From the NCBI GenBank assembly GCA_022842245.1, contig JALHPZ010000007.1, positions 7,378 through 71,377 on the forward strand: DNA of 64,000 nt, read 5' to 3'. Shown in pieces: positions 27,951 through 37,857 of the stretch. The DNA is from Gemmataceae bacterium. GTDB taxonomy: Bacteria > Planctomycetota > Planctomycetia > Gemmatales > Gemmataceae. Under the pieces are notes generated by a model, which was given only the letters and a program-made list of their open reading frames with translations, made no database searches and was not told the origin of the DNA. Positions within the stretch are counted from its first letter, which is position 1, and every line of letters starts with the position of its first letter. The position numbers and the translations under genes were made by a program.

Positions 27951-29270
27951 ATGTTCGGCATCGAACTCGTATTCATGTTCGCAATGATCGCCCTGAACAG
28001 CGTATTCGCCGCGTTCGAGATCGCCCTCGCATCGATCTCCTTCGCCCGGTTGCAATCGCTCGCGGACGCGAACCGGAAAGGGGCGAAGGCGGCCCAGTAC
28101 ATGAAGAAGAATCTCGAAGGCAGCCTGGCGGGCATTCAACTCGGCATCACGCTGGCCGGCGCGATTGCCGCCGCCGTCGGTGGTGCCGGCGCCGAGGAGA
28201 ACATCGCCCCCGCCGTGCAGGAGGCGCTCGGTGTCTCGTCCGCCACGGCCGAGGTCCTCGCCATCGCGCTCGTCGTCGCGCCGCTCACCGTGGTCACCAT
28301 TATCTTCGGTGAACTCATCCCGAAGGTCTTCGCCATCCGCAACAAGGAACTCGTCTGCCTGCGGCTCTCGCCCCCGATGATGTGGTTCGTCTTCGCCGTC
28401 TGGCCGGTCGTCTGGGTGCTGGAGAAGACCGTAACCGGCCTGATGAAGTTGGGCGAACGGCGGCTGAAGAAGCCCAACGAACCGGAATCGAAAACCGAAG
28501 CGGCCGAGTTGCAAGAGTTGCGCGCGAGTGTCGCCCTCGCGCGCACGTCGCGCCTGATCGGGCCACAGGAGGAGAAGATCATTCTCGGTGCCGCGGCACT
28601 CTCGCACCGGCCGATCCGCGACGCGATGCTGCCCGCCACTGCCATCAGCATGCTGAACGCCGACGCGACTCTCTCGGACGCCCTCGTCGCCGCCCATCTC
28701 GACATGCACACGCGCTTCCCGCTCACCGAGCGCCCCGGCGATGCGCAGGGGATCATCGGTTACGTGAACTTCAAGGACATCGTCGCGCTCCTGCGGCTTT
28801 CGCCGACCGACCCGACCCTCCGCGCCGTCATGCGCGCCATTCCGGATCTGCCCGACGACCTGCCCGTCGCCACCGGGCTGGAACGGATGATCCGCGACCG
28901 CACGCACATCGCCCTCGTTCGCGATCGGGCCCGCACCATCCTCGGCATGATTACGCTCGAAGACATCCTGGAGGAACTCGTCGGCGATATCGAAGACGAG
29001 TTCGACCACCTGCCGATGCACGCATCCCGTTCCGGGGCCGGTTGGGTTGTCGGCGGAGGACTCGCGCCGGCCCGCCTCCGGGAATTGTCGGGAATCGAAC
29101 TGCCGCCCGTCGACTCGGCCGCCCCGGTCAAGCATGTCAGCGACTGGGTGACGGCGCAGACCGGAGGGGCCGTGCATGGCGGCGAAGTCGTGAACCGCGA
29201 CAGCGTTCGGGTCGTGGTGCGCAAGGTCCGTCGCCAGAAGGTGCTGGAAGCGCAGGTTCAACGAGTTTGA
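27951..29270 (+). CDS. CNNM/CorC-type (HlyC/CorC) membrane protein
   Basis: The 439-aa protein has a DUF21 (CNNM) transmembrane domain (ALNSVFAAFEIALASISFARL, GIQLGITLAGAIAAAVGG, TIIFGELIPKVFAI), two CBS-like segments (RDAMLPATAISML, ARTILGMITLEDILEELVGDIEDEF) and a C-terminal CorC/HlyC domain. Such proteins are linked to Mg2+/Co2+ efflux or membrane-stress resistance. The ATG at 27951 has GGAGG upstream; an alternative TTG at 27933 is less likely. It is divergent from the MFS gene (45 bp) and followed after 66 bp by the nucleotidyltransferase. Confidence 0.9.
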   Translation: MFGIELVFMFAMIALNSVFAAFEIALASISFARLQSLADANRKGAKAAQYMKKNLEGSLAGIQLGITLAGAIAAAVGGAGAEENIAPAVQEALGVSSATAEVLAIALVVAPLTVVTIIFGELIPKVFAIRNKELVCLRLSPPMMWFVFAVWPVVWVLEKTVTGLMKLGERRLKKPNEPESKTEAAELQELRASVALARTSRLIGPQEEKIILGAAALSHRPIRDAMLPATAISMLNADATLSDALVAAHLDMHTRFPLTERPGDAQGIIGYVNFKDIVALLRLSPTDPTLRAVMRAIPDLPDDLPVATGLERMIRDRTHIALVRDRARTILGMITLEDILEELVGDIEDEFDHLPMHASRSGAGWVVGGGLAPARLRELSGIELPPVDSAAPVKHVSDWVTAQTGGAVHGGEVVNRDSVRVVVRKVRRQKVLEAQVQRV

Positions 29271-29336
29271 CGGGACCTTCGCCGAATTCGATCCGGAGTT
29301 GCTATACCGAGTCGAAAAGAACCACGGAGCCAACGC

Positions 29337-30023
29337 ATGGACGGCATCATCCTCGCGGCGGGCAAAGGGACACGCCTCCGGCCGCATACCGAGAAGACAC
29401 CCAAACCGCTGCTCCCCGTGCAGGGCCGGCCGATCCTCGATTGGATCATCGGCGCCATGCCGCCAGTCGATCGGCTCGTCGTCGTCGTCAACTATCTTGC
29501 CGAACAGATCGAAGACTACCTGAAACAACAGTCCCATATGCGGAACTGGACTACGGTCTTCCAGACGAAACCGCTCGGCACGGGCGACGCGCTCATGAGT
29601 TGCAAGAACCACGTCCAATCGGACAAAGTCATGGTGCTCAACGGCGACGATCTCATTGGCCGGGCGGACCTCGCGAAACTCGCGGCGGTTCCGATGGGCA
29701 TCCTCGCGCATTCCGTGAACGATCCGAAACACTACGGCATTCTGTTCCGCAACCCCGATGGTACACTGCGCGAGATCGTTGAAAAGCCGGAAGACCTGAC
29801 CGCGCCTCAACTCGCGAACATCGGCGGGTATGTTTTCCCAAAGCGAGTCTTCGACATGACTCTGACCGCCTCCACGCGGGGCGAGTACGAAATCACGGAG
29901 GCCGTCGGCCGTCTCGCCGCGCAGGGCGGGTTCCAGGTCGTCGAGGCGAAATACTGGCTTCCGATCGGCACGGTCGATGCGTGGACCGACAGCCAGCGGG
30001 CGGACCTCACGCCGGTGAAATGA
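29337..30023 (+). CDS. Sugar-1-phosphate nucleotidyltransferase
   Basis: The 228-aa protein has the NTP-transferase signature LAAGKGTRLRPHTEKTPKPL at the N-terminus, the LGTGDAL and VLNGDDLI metal-site motifs and IVEKPEDL. It makes an NDP-sugar from a sugar-1-phosphate; the short length suggests a single-domain RmlA/GlmU-N/MurNAc-1-P uridylyltransferase-like enzyme. Specificity cannot be read from sequence. GGAG lies upstream of the ATG. Its stop overlaps an ATG (ATGA at 30020) that could start the following hydrolase. Confidence 0.9.
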   Translation: MDGIILAAGKGTRLRPHTEKTPKPLLPVQGRPILDWIIGAMPPVDRLVVVVNYLAEQIEDYLKQQSHMRNWTTVFQTKPLGTGDALMSCKNHVQSDKVMVLNGDDLIGRADLAKLAAVPMGILAHSVNDPKHYGILFRNPDGTLREIVEKPEDLTAPQLANIGGYVFPKRVFDMTLTASTRGEYEITEAVGRLAAQGGFQVVEAKYWLPIGTVDAWTDSQRADLTPVK

Positions 30024-30037
30024 ACCAAGAGGGTGCC

Positions 30038-30895
30038 ATGCCGTTTCTCTCCCGACGGCTCGATTCGGCACAAGGCCCGGCGTTGCACGTCGCGACCGTC
30101 GGCACGGGTGCGCAGCCGATCGTGTTCTTCCACGGCGTTGGCCGGCGCGGTTCCACCTTTCAACCTCTGCTCCCGTGGCTCACGGAATGCGGGCTGGTGC
30201 ATCTCGTCGACCACCGCGGGCACGGAAAGTCGGAACGCGGCAAGCAATACCTCGTTGCGGATTACCTCGCCGATGCGATGGAAATCCTACCCCGGCTCGG
30301 CGATCGGCCCGCTGTGCTTTACGGCCACTCCCTCGGCGCGCTGGTCGTCTCGATGCTCGCCGCGCAACTGCCGGAGCGGGTCCGCGCCGTCGTGATCGAA
30401 GATCCTCCCTCGCCGGAATTCCTTGCGAATCTGAGGCAATCCGCATATTACTCGACCTTCGAAGCGATGCGCCGCGCAGCCGGGCAAACCGGTACCAGCA
30501 CATCGATCGTTGCCCGCCAGCTTGCGGAATCGATCATCCGTCAGCCCGACGGCTCCACGGTTCGCCTCGGCGATCTCCGCGATCCGGTGTCGCTGCGGTT
30601 CTCCGCCGCGTGCCTGCGCGAGGTTGATCCGGCCGTTTACGAACCGCTCCTTGCGGGCCGATGGCTCGACGGCATCGACTGGTGGGAACGCATTGCGTCG
30701 ATTCGCTGTCCGGTCCTCCTCCTTCATGGCGACGTTTCCGCCGGAGGTATGCTGCCCGCCGAGGACGCCGTCCGACTCGCGGATTGCGTGCCGGACCTGA
30801 CGCGGATGCACCTGAAGGGGGCCGGGCACGTCCTGCACTGGCAGCACACCGGCACCATTGCGAACCACCTGCATGCGTTCTTCGATTCGCTCTGA
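30038..30895 (+). CDS. Alpha/beta-fold hydrolase
   Basis: The 285-aa protein has the alpha/beta-hydrolase core: oxyanion region FFHGVGRRG, DHRGHGKS, nucleophile Ser in YGHSLGALV and C-terminal His in GAGHVLHW. The acid is probably the Asp in LLHGDVSAGGM. The substrate is unknown. The ATG at 30038 has an AAGAGGG site; the in-frame ATG at 30020 overlaps the preceding stop and would add six residues. It lies in a plus-strand run with the nucleotidyltransferase and the amidohydrolase. Confidence 0.85.
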   Translation: MPFLSRRLDSAQGPALHVATVGTGAQPIVFFHGVGRRGSTFQPLLPWLTECGLVHLVDHRGHGKSERGKQYLVADYLADAMEILPRLGDRPAVLYGHSLGALVVSMLAAQLPERVRAVVIEDPPSPEFLANLRQSAYYSTFEAMRRAAGQTGTSTSIVARQLAESIIRQPDGSTVRLGDLRDPVSLRFSAACLREVDPAVYEPLLAGRWLDGIDWWERIASIRCPVLLLHGDVSAGGMLPAEDAVRLADCVPDLTRMHLKGAGHVLHWQHTGTIANHLHAFFDSL

Positions 30896-30904
30896 GGCCC
30901 TCCC

Positions 30905-32167
30905 ATGACGAACGCCGTCGGCACCACGGTCATCTCGAACGGACAACTCGTGATCGGCACCGGCGCCGCGCCGATCCCGAACGGCTACGTCGTCTGCGTC
31001 GATGGAAAGATTACTTACGCCGGTCCGGCGGCCGGCGCGCCGAAAGCCGCCCCCGAAGCGAATCGGATCGACGCGAAGGGAGGCACGATTCTGCCCGGCC
31101 TCGTCGAGGCGCACTTCCACCCCACCTACTTCAACGTCGCGGCACTCGAAGACCTCGACATCAAATATCCGGTCGAGTACGTCACGCTGCTCGCCGCCCA
31201 CAACGCGAAGCTCGCCCTCGAATGCGGCTACACCGCGGCCCGCAGCGGTGGCAGCCTGTTCAACATCGATGTCTGGCTCAAGAAGGCGATCGAGAACGAC
31301 GTCTGCGTCGGCCCGCGACTCGCGTCGAGCGGCCGCGAGATCTGCGGCGTCGGTGGCCTGATGGACTGGAACCCGGACTTCCGCAAGATTGGCATGGAAG
31401 GCCTTGTATTGCTCGTGAACGGTCCCGATGAGGCCCGCGCCGCCGTGCGGAAGCTCGTGAAGGACGGCGTCGAGTGGGTGAAGACCTACCCCACCGGCGA
31501 CGCCGCCGCTCCGGACACGAACGACCACCACACGCTCTGTATGACCTTCGAGGAGATGCACGCTGTCGTCGCGACGGCGCACAACCACGGTCTGAAAGTA
31601 ACCGGTCACTGCCGGGCCACGGAAGGAATCAAAAACGCCCTCCGCGCCGGCTACGATGCCATCGAGCACGGTACGTTCATGGACGACGAAGCGATGGAAC
31701 TGCTGCTGAAGCGGGACGTGCCGTGCGTGCCGGCGCTGTATTTCGAGCTGGCGTCGATCGAGCGCGGACCGGAGTTCAAGATGCCGCAATCGGTGATCGA
31801 CGGCCACAAGGAAACGCTCGAAGGCGGGGCCGAGAGCGCACGCAAGATCCTGAAGGCCGGCGGGCGGCTCGGCATGGGCGGCGATTATGGCTTCGCGTGG
31901 AACCCGCATGGCGATTATGCGAAGGAACTGAGCTTCTTCGTGAACTATGTCGGTTTCTCTCCGCTCCAGGTTCTGACCTGCGCGACGAAGACCGGTGCGG
32001 AGATCATGGGCCGCGGGGACGAATTCGGTACCCTTGAAGCCGGCAAGCTTGCGGACGTGCTGGTCGTGGATGGGGACGTGATTGCGAACATCGGACTGCT
32101 GGAGGACCGTCGGAACTTCCTTGCCGTCATGCAGGGCGGGACCGTAAAGGCCGGTCGGCTCGTGTAG
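30905..32167 (+). CDS. Amidohydrolase family metal-dependent hydrolase
   Basis: The 420-aa protein has the amidohydrolase TIM barrel: metal ligands His70 and His72 in VEAHFHP, a probable carbamylated Lys in WVKTYPTG, His in VTGHCRA and IEHGTF, and Asp in GGDYGFAWNPHG. The C-terminal beta-sandwich returns (GTLEAGKLADVLVVDGD). It belongs with prolidase/imidazolonepropionase-like enzymes. It starts 10 bp after the hydrolase and is likely co-transcribed. The physiological substrate is unknown. Confidence 0.9.
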   Translation: MTNAVGTTVISNGQLVIGTGAAPIPNGYVVCVDGKITYAGPAAGAPKAAPEANRIDAKGGTILPGLVEAHFHPTYFNVAALEDLDIKYPVEYVTLLAAHNAKLALECGYTAARSGGSLFNIDVWLKKAIENDVCVGPRLASSGREICGVGGLMDWNPDFRKIGMEGLVLLVNGPDEARAAVRKLVKDGVEWVKTYPTGDAAAPDTNDHHTLCMTFEEMHAVVATAHNHGLKVTGHCRATEGIKNALRAGYDAIEHGTFMDDEAMELLLKRDVPCVPALYFELASIERGPEFKMPQSVIDGHKETLEGGAESARKILKAGGRLGMGGDYGFAWNPHGDYAKELSFFVNYVGFSPLQVLTCATKTGAEIMGRGDEFGTLEAGKLADVLVVDGDVIANIGLLEDRRNFLAVMQGGTVKAGRLV

Positions 32168-32177
32168 AAAATGAGAA

Positions 32178-32200
32178 GGGGGTGCGGCTAATCACCGCCC
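32178..32200. terminator. Possible weak hairpin between convergent genes
   Basis: A 7-bp GC stem with one bulge (32178-32184 with 32193-32200) lies between the stops of the amidohydrolase and TPR genes. It lacks a T-run and is a weak candidate. Confidence 0.3.
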
Positions 32201-32220
32201 CCCAACGGTCGAATCCTTGC

Positions 32221-33531
32221 TCACTTCGCCAGTTCGGCCTTCAGTTTCTTCATCTTCTCCGTCACCTTCTTGCGGCGCTCGCCGTCCTTCTTCGTCACGT
32301 CCTCCATCTTGAGCGCCTTCTGGAACGTCTCGAGGGCTTCCTTTTTCTTGCCCATCGCCAGGTAGCAATCGCCGACGTGGTCCCAGATTTCGATGTGGTT
32401 GCTTTCCTCGTCGTCGCTGCCGGCGCTCTCGAGAAGGTACTTCAACGCCTCGTCGTATTTTTTCTGCTTGTAGAGCACCCAGCCGAGGCTGTCGAGGTAA
32501 GCGGCATTGGACTTCTTTGCCTCGGCTTCGTCGATCTTCTTCTCCGCGAGCGCTTTCTTCCGCGCTTTCAAGTCCAGATCGATCGCGTCGCGGATCAGTT
32601 TTTCGGATTCCTCCAGGTTTTGGTCATTGTCGCACATGATGAAGCCGAGGTCGTTCTTGAAGGTGGCGTTCTCCGGGTCCGCCTTCACGAGTTCGCGGAG
32701 GATCTTTGTCCCTTCATCGATCTTGTTCATGGAGACGTAGACGCCGCTGAGCGTGTACTTCGAGCCATGGACGAAGCGGTCCTTCTGTTCCTTGGGGATG
32801 TTTTCGTTGTCCTGGATCGACTCGATGACGAGGCCGTATTCCTTGACGGCGTCCTCGTATTTTTCGGCGTCGACGAGGATGCGTGCCTTCATTTGGCGGT
32901 AAAGGAAAAGTCCGTCGGACTTCTTGATGAGCCGGTCGAGCGTATCGAGCACGTCCTTCGTGTCGCCCTTGCGGGAGCGAGCGAGAAGGAGTTTGCCGGC
33001 GACTTCGAAGTTGTTGAAGAACTGTAGCGTCTGGTCACCATTGATGGCCATGACGCGCTCGGCCAGTTCGATGACCGCGTCGTTCTTCTTGCGGAACAGC
33101 AGGAAGTCGAGGTGGTCGTCGACGGCCTGGGTGATGTGTTCGCTGGACTGCAGGTCGTCGATGGCAATGTCGGAGCATGCGCGATAGAAGATCTCGGCCG
33201 AGTCGTAGTCCTTGGCGTTGTGCGCCGCCTTGGCGAGCACGAGCGTCGCGAAGTAGCGGAAAGGCTTCTCGTCTCCCTTCGCGGCCTTCTGGAGCTTTGC
33301 GGCCGCCTTCACGAGCTTCGGCGTATTCACTTTGTCCTTGTTGAGCGCCTTGAGCTTCGCGTCGGCGTCCTCGCGGGTCTTGGTTTCCGAGTTCAGCTTT
33401 TTGGCCTTCTCGACAAGCTGCTCTTCGGTGAGTTCGGCGACGGGCGCCGCGGCGGCGATCGGCGCGATGGCGGCACCGGCGAGCGCGGCGGACAGGCCGA
33501 ACGACCAGATTCGAAGGCGGACGGGGGGCAT
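32221..33531 (-). CDS. Secreted TPR protein, Lys-rich
   Basis: The 436-aa protein has a signal peptide (IWSFGLSAALAGAAIAPIAAAA) and several TPR units: AAHNAKDYDSAEIFYRACSD, ILVDAEKYEDAVKEYGLVIE, LGWVLYKQKKYDEALKYLLE and GDCYLAMGKKKEALETFQKAL. It ends in a Lys-rich helix (RRKKVTEKMKKLKAELAK). It probably acts as a periplasmic interaction protein. It stands alone with a 267-bp region upstream that holds the promoter but nothing else recognisable. Confidence 0.8.
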   Translation of the reverse strand: MPPVRLRIWSFGLSAALAGAAIAPIAAAAPVAELTEEQLVEKAKKLNSETKTREDADAKLKALNKDKVNTPKLVKAAAKLQKAAKGDEKPFRYFATLVLAKAAHNAKDYDSAEIFYRACSDIAIDDLQSSEHITQAVDDHLDFLLFRKKNDAVIELAERVMAINGDQTLQFFNNFEVAGKLLLARSRKGDTKDVLDTLDRLIKKSDGLFLYRQMKARILVDAEKYEDAVKEYGLVIESIQDNENIPKEQKDRFVHGSKYTLSGVYVSMNKIDEGTKILRELVKADPENATFKNDLGFIMCDNDQNLEESEKLIRDAIDLDLKARKKALAEKKIDEAEAKKSNAAYLDSLGWVLYKQKKYDEALKYLLESAGSDDEESNHIEIWDHVGDCYLAMGKKKEALETFQKALKMEDVTKKDGERRKKVTEKMKKLKAELAK

Positions 33532-33798
33532 GGCACGGTCCTTTCGCGGGAATGACGAATGCGGATAGTAACGATTCTACCCGTTGGATCGGCCGTCCGC
33601 CATGCCGTTTGACGGCGTCGGGCAAGATGCGCCGAATGGGCAAATGACTCGGCGGTGGCACCAGTTCAGATCGCGAGAATTCCCGGGAAATCGCTCGGAA
33701 TTTCCCCGAAGTCCGTTGCCGACCTTCAAGGCTCGACTAGATTGACGCCAGCCGAATGGTTCGGCCTCTCCACCTCTCTCTTTCATGGGTAGCAAGCC

Positions 33799-33975
33799 AT
33801 GATGACCAATGGTTTCGCCCCCGATGTCGATTTCATCGAGGAACTGAAGCTGCGGCGCTGGGCGCGCGAGAACTACGTGCCCGTCGACCGCCGGGACACT
33901 GCCTGGCACCCGATTGTGCTCGAGGAGATGACCCGCAAGGACTCCGAACGCCATTCATCCGTGCTGGCCGGCTGA
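33799..33975 (+). CDS. Small conserved-looking planctomycete protein, 58 aa
   Basis: A 58-codon ORF begins with a double ATG (33799/33802) after GGGTAGC. The product is acidic then basic, with a motif LRRWARENYVP followed by WHPIVLEEMTRKD. Similar short proteins with an RxWAxxNYVP...WHPxVLxEM pattern are, from memory, a recurring planctomycete family of unknown function. Codon use fits the neighbours, the gene has its own ribosome site and a stem-loop follows it. It is too short for most gene callers. Function is unknown. Confidence 0.68.
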   Translation: MMTNGFAPDVDFIEELKLRRWARENYVPVDRRDTAWHPIVLEEMTRKDSERHSSVLAG

Positions 33976-33995
33976 GTCCGCAAAACGAATCATCG

Positions 33996-34028
33996 AGGCG
34001 AACCCTCCCCACGCGGGCCGGTTCGCCT
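33996..34028 (+). terminator. Stem-loop after the small gene
   Basis: A 9-bp stem (33996-34004 AGGCGAACC with 34020-34028) encloses a 15-nt GC-rich loop 20 bp after the 58-aa ORF. There is no T-run, so termination is only plausible. Confidence 0.4.
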
Positions 34029-34151
34029 TGCGCGTTGATGGCGACGACTACTGACTTTGCGGATGGGACCGTGCTCATCTAGCATTTGTAAATGCTTGAC
34101 ACGGCCGCACTCCCTTTTCCGGAACTCGTCGATTCGACGGAAGATCCCCTG

Positions 34152-36416
34152 ATGCCCGACGCGCCGCCGACCCGATTCGTCGAGGTCGTGTTCGACCGGC
34201 CGCTCGACCTCGCCTTCAGCTACGGCGTGCCCGACGACCTGCGCGATCACGTGCGAGTCGGCGGGCGCGTGGCCTGTCCCTTTGGCCGCGGCGATAAAGT
34301 CGTTGAGGGGTTCGTCGTCCGCATTACCGAGACGGCTCCGGACCGGACCGTCAAATCGATCGCGAAGGTCCTCGATGACGAACCCCTGCTAGACGAGCAT
34401 CTGTTGAAGCTGACTCGCTGGATGGCGGACTATTATCTTTGCGGCTGGGGCCAGGTGCTGCAGGCCGTGGTGCCCGCGGGCGTGCGCGAAAAGGCCGGGA
34501 CGCGTTCGGTGGCGTTCGTTGCGGCGGTGCCGTCGGACGAGTTGCCGAACCCGTTGCCGTCGGTGACGCCGAAGCAGAAGCGGGCGCTCGAAGCCCTCCG
34601 CTCGGCGAGCGAGCCGATGGAACTGAACGCGCTCGCCCGGCAACTCGGCGGCGCCGGCGCGATCCTCGGCCTCGTTTCAAAAGGGCTGGTGAAGAAATTC
34701 GCTGAGCGAGTCGAACGGCGAGCCGAACTCCGTGAGGAGTCGGGTGACGCCCCTCACCCGGCGGCTGACGCCGCTCGGCTCACCCTCAACGTCGACCAGC
34801 AACGCGCCTGGGACACGATCCGCCCCGCGCTCGCATCCGGCGGATTTCACCCGTTCCTCCTCCACGGCATCACGGGCAGCGGCAAGACGGAGATCTACCT
34901 CCGTGCCATCGAGGAGGTCGTGAAACAAGGGAAGGAAGCCATCGTCCTCGTTCCCGAAATCAGCCTGACGCCGCAGACAATCGAGCGGTTCTCCGGCCGG
35001 TGCGCATCCGTGGCCGTGCTGCACTCGCACCTGACGGACGCCGAGCGCGGGCAGTATTGGCGTCGCGTCGCGTCGGGGCAGGTGCAGGTGGTCGTCGGGG
35101 CGCGGTCGGCCGTGTTCGCCCCGGCACGGAAACTCGGGCTGATCGTCATCGACGAGGAACACGAGACAAGCTTCAAGCAGGAGTCGACGCCGCGCTACCA
35201 TGCCCGCGACGTGGCGGTGATGCGGGCGAGCATGGCGGACGTGCCGATCCTGCTGGGCAGCGCGACGCCGAGCCTCGAAAGCTGGTACAACGCGCACCGG
35301 CCCGGCGGCTACTCGCTCGTGAGTTTGCCGAACCGCGTCGAGAACCGACCCTTACCTAAAGTGGAGCTGATCGATCTGCGCCACGAGCCGAAGACGCCGG
35401 GTAAACACTTCGCCATCGGACCGACGCTCGAGAAGGCGATGCACGGCGCGCTCAAGGCCGGTGGGCAGGTGATGCTCTTCCTGAACCGCCGGGGTTTCAG
35501 CACGCACGTCCATTGCCCGAGCTGCGGGCACGTCGCCCAGTGCGCCCACTGCGATCTTGCACTCACCTTTCACCGGCACAAGTCCGCCCTTGTCTGCCAC
35601 TACTGCGGCTGGGAGACCGCTCCGTTCACGAAATGTCCCGCGTGTGCGCAAATCTCGATCCGCTACCAGGGCCTCGGCACGGAGAAGTTGCAGGAGGAGA
35701 TCGAATCGAAGTTCCCGAGCAAGGTCGTGCAGCGGATGGATTCCGATACGATGGGCGCGCACGGCAGTCACCGTCGGGTGCTGGACGCCTTTCGCGAGGG
35801 CAAGATCCACATCCTCCTCGGCACGCAGATGATCGCGAAGGGGCTGGACTTCCCGAACGTCACGCTCGTCGGCGTGGTGAACGCCGACACGGGCTTGCAC
35901 TTGCCGGACTTCCGCGCCGCCGAGCGGACGTTCCAGTTGCTGGCGCAGGTGTCGGGCCGCGCCGGTCGGGGCGACAAGGGCGGCCGCGTGATGATCCAGA
36001 CCTTTACGCCGGAGCACCCGTGCATCGCCTTGGCGACGCATCACGACTTCGTCGAGTTTTCAAAGCAGGAGCTGGGCCACCGGAAGGAACACCAGTATCC
36101 GCCGTACCAGCGGCTCGCCCGGCTGATCGTGCGGAGCGAGAACGAGAAAGCGGCCGAAGCCTACGCCGACACGCTGGCGGGCGCCTTTGTCGAGGCGCTG
36201 AAACGGCACGTCAAGCCCGGCACGCCGCCGGTGCGCTTGCTCGGCCCGGCCGAGTGTCCGGTATTCAAGTTGAAGGGGTACTACCGCTTCCACTTCCAGG
36301 TGCAGAGCGCCGCGTCGGGTGCCCTGCACGCAGTCCTGCGGGAGGTCCTCGCGGCGGCGAAGCCGCCGTCCGGCGTGGAGTTCCAGGTCGACGTAGACCC
36401 GTATAGCATGCTGTGA
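34152..36416 (+). CDS. priA: Primosomal protein N' (replication restart helicase)
   Basis: The 754-aa protein has the PriA DNA-binding N-terminus (RFVEVVFDRPLDLAFSYGVP), Walker A GITGSGKTEIYL, DEAH-type box VIDEEHETSFKQ, the GSATPSLESW motif, eight zinc-binding cysteines (CPSCGHVAQCAHC, CHYCGW, CPAC) and helicase motifs VI/V (LGTQMIAKGLDFPNV, VSGRAGRG). It reloads the replicative helicase at stalled forks. The ATG at 34152 has GGAAG upstream and matches the family start; an ATG at 34092 would add 20 residues. Confidence 0.96.
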   Translation: MPDAPPTRFVEVVFDRPLDLAFSYGVPDDLRDHVRVGGRVACPFGRGDKVVEGFVVRITETAPDRTVKSIAKVLDDEPLLDEHLLKLTRWMADYYLCGWGQVLQAVVPAGVREKAGTRSVAFVAAVPSDELPNPLPSVTPKQKRALEALRSASEPMELNALARQLGGAGAILGLVSKGLVKKFAERVERRAELREESGDAPHPAADAARLTLNVDQQRAWDTIRPALASGGFHPFLLHGITGSGKTEIYLRAIEEVVKQGKEAIVLVPEISLTPQTIERFSGRCASVAVLHSHLTDAERGQYWRRVASGQVQVVVGARSAVFAPARKLGLIVIDEEHETSFKQESTPRYHARDVAVMRASMADVPILLGSATPSLESWYNAHRPGGYSLVSLPNRVENRPLPKVELIDLRHEPKTPGKHFAIGPTLEKAMHGALKAGGQVMLFLNRRGFSTHVHCPSCGHVAQCAHCDLALTFHRHKSALVCHYCGWETAPFTKCPACAQISIRYQGLGTEKLQEEIESKFPSKVVQRMDSDTMGAHGSHRRVLDAFREGKIHILLGTQMIAKGLDFPNVTLVGVVNADTGLHLPDFRAAERTFQLLAQVSGRAGRGDKGGRVMIQTFTPEHPCIALATHHDFVEFSKQELGHRKEHQYPPYQRLARLIVRSENEKAAEAYADTLAGAFVEALKRHVKPGTPPVRLLGPAECPVFKLKGYYRFHFQVQSAASGALHAVLREVLAAAKPPSGVEFQVDVDPYSML

Positions 36417-36425
36417 CGCCGCGGG

Positions 36426-37850
36426 TTATCCGAGAATTTCCCGGATCGGGTTGCCGTGGTCCACGTCGAGCCGCTTGCGGCTTGGCAGTTCGAGCTTTCG
36501 CGAATCCAATCCGAGCTGCTTCAGAATCGTCGCATGGACGTCGGTGACGTAGTGCCGGTTTTCGACGGCGTGGAAGCCGATCTCGTCCGTCTGGCCGTGG
36601 ACGATGCCGCCCTTGATGCCGCCGCCGGCCATCCAGACGCTGAAGCCGTAGATATGGTGGTCGCGGCCGTCGCTGCCCTGCGTGCCGGGGGTGCGACCGA
36701 ACTCGCTGGCGAAGACGACGATCGTCTCCTTCAACAAGCCCGTCCGCTTCAGATCCTTGAGAAGCCCCGCGATCGGTTTGTCGACCGCTTTACAATTGGT
36801 CGAGTGGTTCGCCTTCAATCCGCCGTGCGCATCCCATGCGCCGGCGCCGCCGGCGCCGTGTTGCACCTGGATGAAACGCACACCGCGCTCGACCAGCCGC
36901 CGGGCCGCGAGCATCTGCGAACCGAAATCGCGCGTGGCGGGTTCGTCGATGCCGTAGAGTTTCTTCGTTTCCTCGGACTCCTTCGCGAAGTCGAGCACTT
37001 CGGGAAGCGACTTCTGCATCCGGAACGCGAGTTCGTAGGACTTGATCCGCGCCGCCAGGGCCGCGTCGTCCGGGTGCTCGGCCGCCTTCAGTTTGTTCAA
37101 CTTGTTCACCAGTTCGAACCCGGCCCGCTGCTCGGCGTCGGCGAGCGCCAGCTCCGGCTTGCCGTAATCGAGCGGGTTCTTCGGATCAATTCGCACCGGC
37201 ACGGCGTCATGGGCCGGGCCGAGATAGTGGCCGTCCTTCAGATTCCAGTACTCGCGCTTGCCGAGGCTGACGAATTGCGGCAGGTTGTCGTTGAGCGAGC
37301 CGAGGCCATAGTGGACCCAGGCGCCGAGCGTGGGGAATTCGCCGTCGAGCATGTGCCGGCCGGAGTGGAACTGCGTCTGGGCGCCGTGGTTGTCGTCGGT
37401 GGTGTACATGGAGCGCACGACGGCGATGTCGTCGATGCACGAACCGGTGTTCGGCAGCCAGTCGCTCACCTCGATGCCCGACTGGCCGTATTTCTTGAAG
37501 CCGACCTGCAAAGGGTAGAGTACGTTCCGCTGCTGGCCGTTGGCGTCGTTGACGACCGTCACGCGCGCGAGCTTCAGCTTCTCCGGATTCTGGGCGTCCT
37601 TGTACGGCGTCTGGCCGATCGACTTCCCGGCGTACTTCGTCAGTTCCGGTTTCGGGTCGAATGTCTCCATGTGGCTGACGCCGCCGTTCATGAAAAGCCA
37701 GATGACCGACTTGGCCTTCGGCGCGAAGTGCGGCTTGCCGTCCGGCGGTCGCCAGCCGTCGGCGCAGAAGCCGTCGCGCGCGAGCATCGCCGACAGCGCA
37801 AGGCCGCCGAAGCCGAGACAGGGAGTGGATAGGAATCGTCGGCGATTCAT
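36426..37850 (-). CDS. DUF1501 protein, Tat-exported sulfatase-like
   Basis: The 474-aa protein starts with a twin-arginine-like signal ([20 protein letters not shown]) and has the DUF1501 core: [21 protein letters not shown] near the N-terminus, [19 protein letters not shown] and [19 protein letters not shown]. The domain resembles the alkaline phosphatase/sulfatase superfamily, but its reaction is not established. The gene follows the PSCyt1/DUF1549/DUF1553 gene by 7 bp; this adjacency is a hallmark of planctomycete genomes and suggests a shared extracytoplasmic function. Confidence 0.93.
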   Translation of the reverse strand: MNRRRFLSTPCLGFGGLALSAMLARDGFCADGWRPPDGKPHFAPKAKSVIWLFMNGGVSHMETFDPKPELTKYAGKSIGQTPYKDAQNPEKLKLARVTVVNDANGQQRNVLYPLQVGFKKYGQSGIEVSDWLPNTGSCIDDIAVVRSMYTTDDNHGAQTQFHSGRHMLDGEFPTLGAWVHYGLGSLNDNLPQFVSLGKREYWNLKDGHYLGPAHDAVPVRIDPKNPLDYGKPELALADAEQRAGFELVNKLNKLKAAEHPDDAALAARIKSYELAFRMQKSLPEVLDFAKESEETKKLYGIDEPATRDFGSQMLAARRLVERGVRFIQVQHGAGGAGAWDAHGGLKANHSTNCKAVDKPIAGLLKDLKRTGLLKETIVVFASEFGRTPGTQGSDGRDHHIYGFSVWMAGGGIKGGIVHGQTDEIGFHAVENRHYVTDVHATILKQLGLDSRKLELPSRKRLDVDHGNPIREILG

Positions 37851-37857
37851 CGCGCAC

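Noticed and set aside
27915..30071. A 718-codon minus-strand open frame opposite the CNNM/CorC and nucleotidyltransferase genes
   Set aside because: The plus strand encodes two well-matched families; the minus frame has only Arg/Gly/Asp-rich shadow composition.
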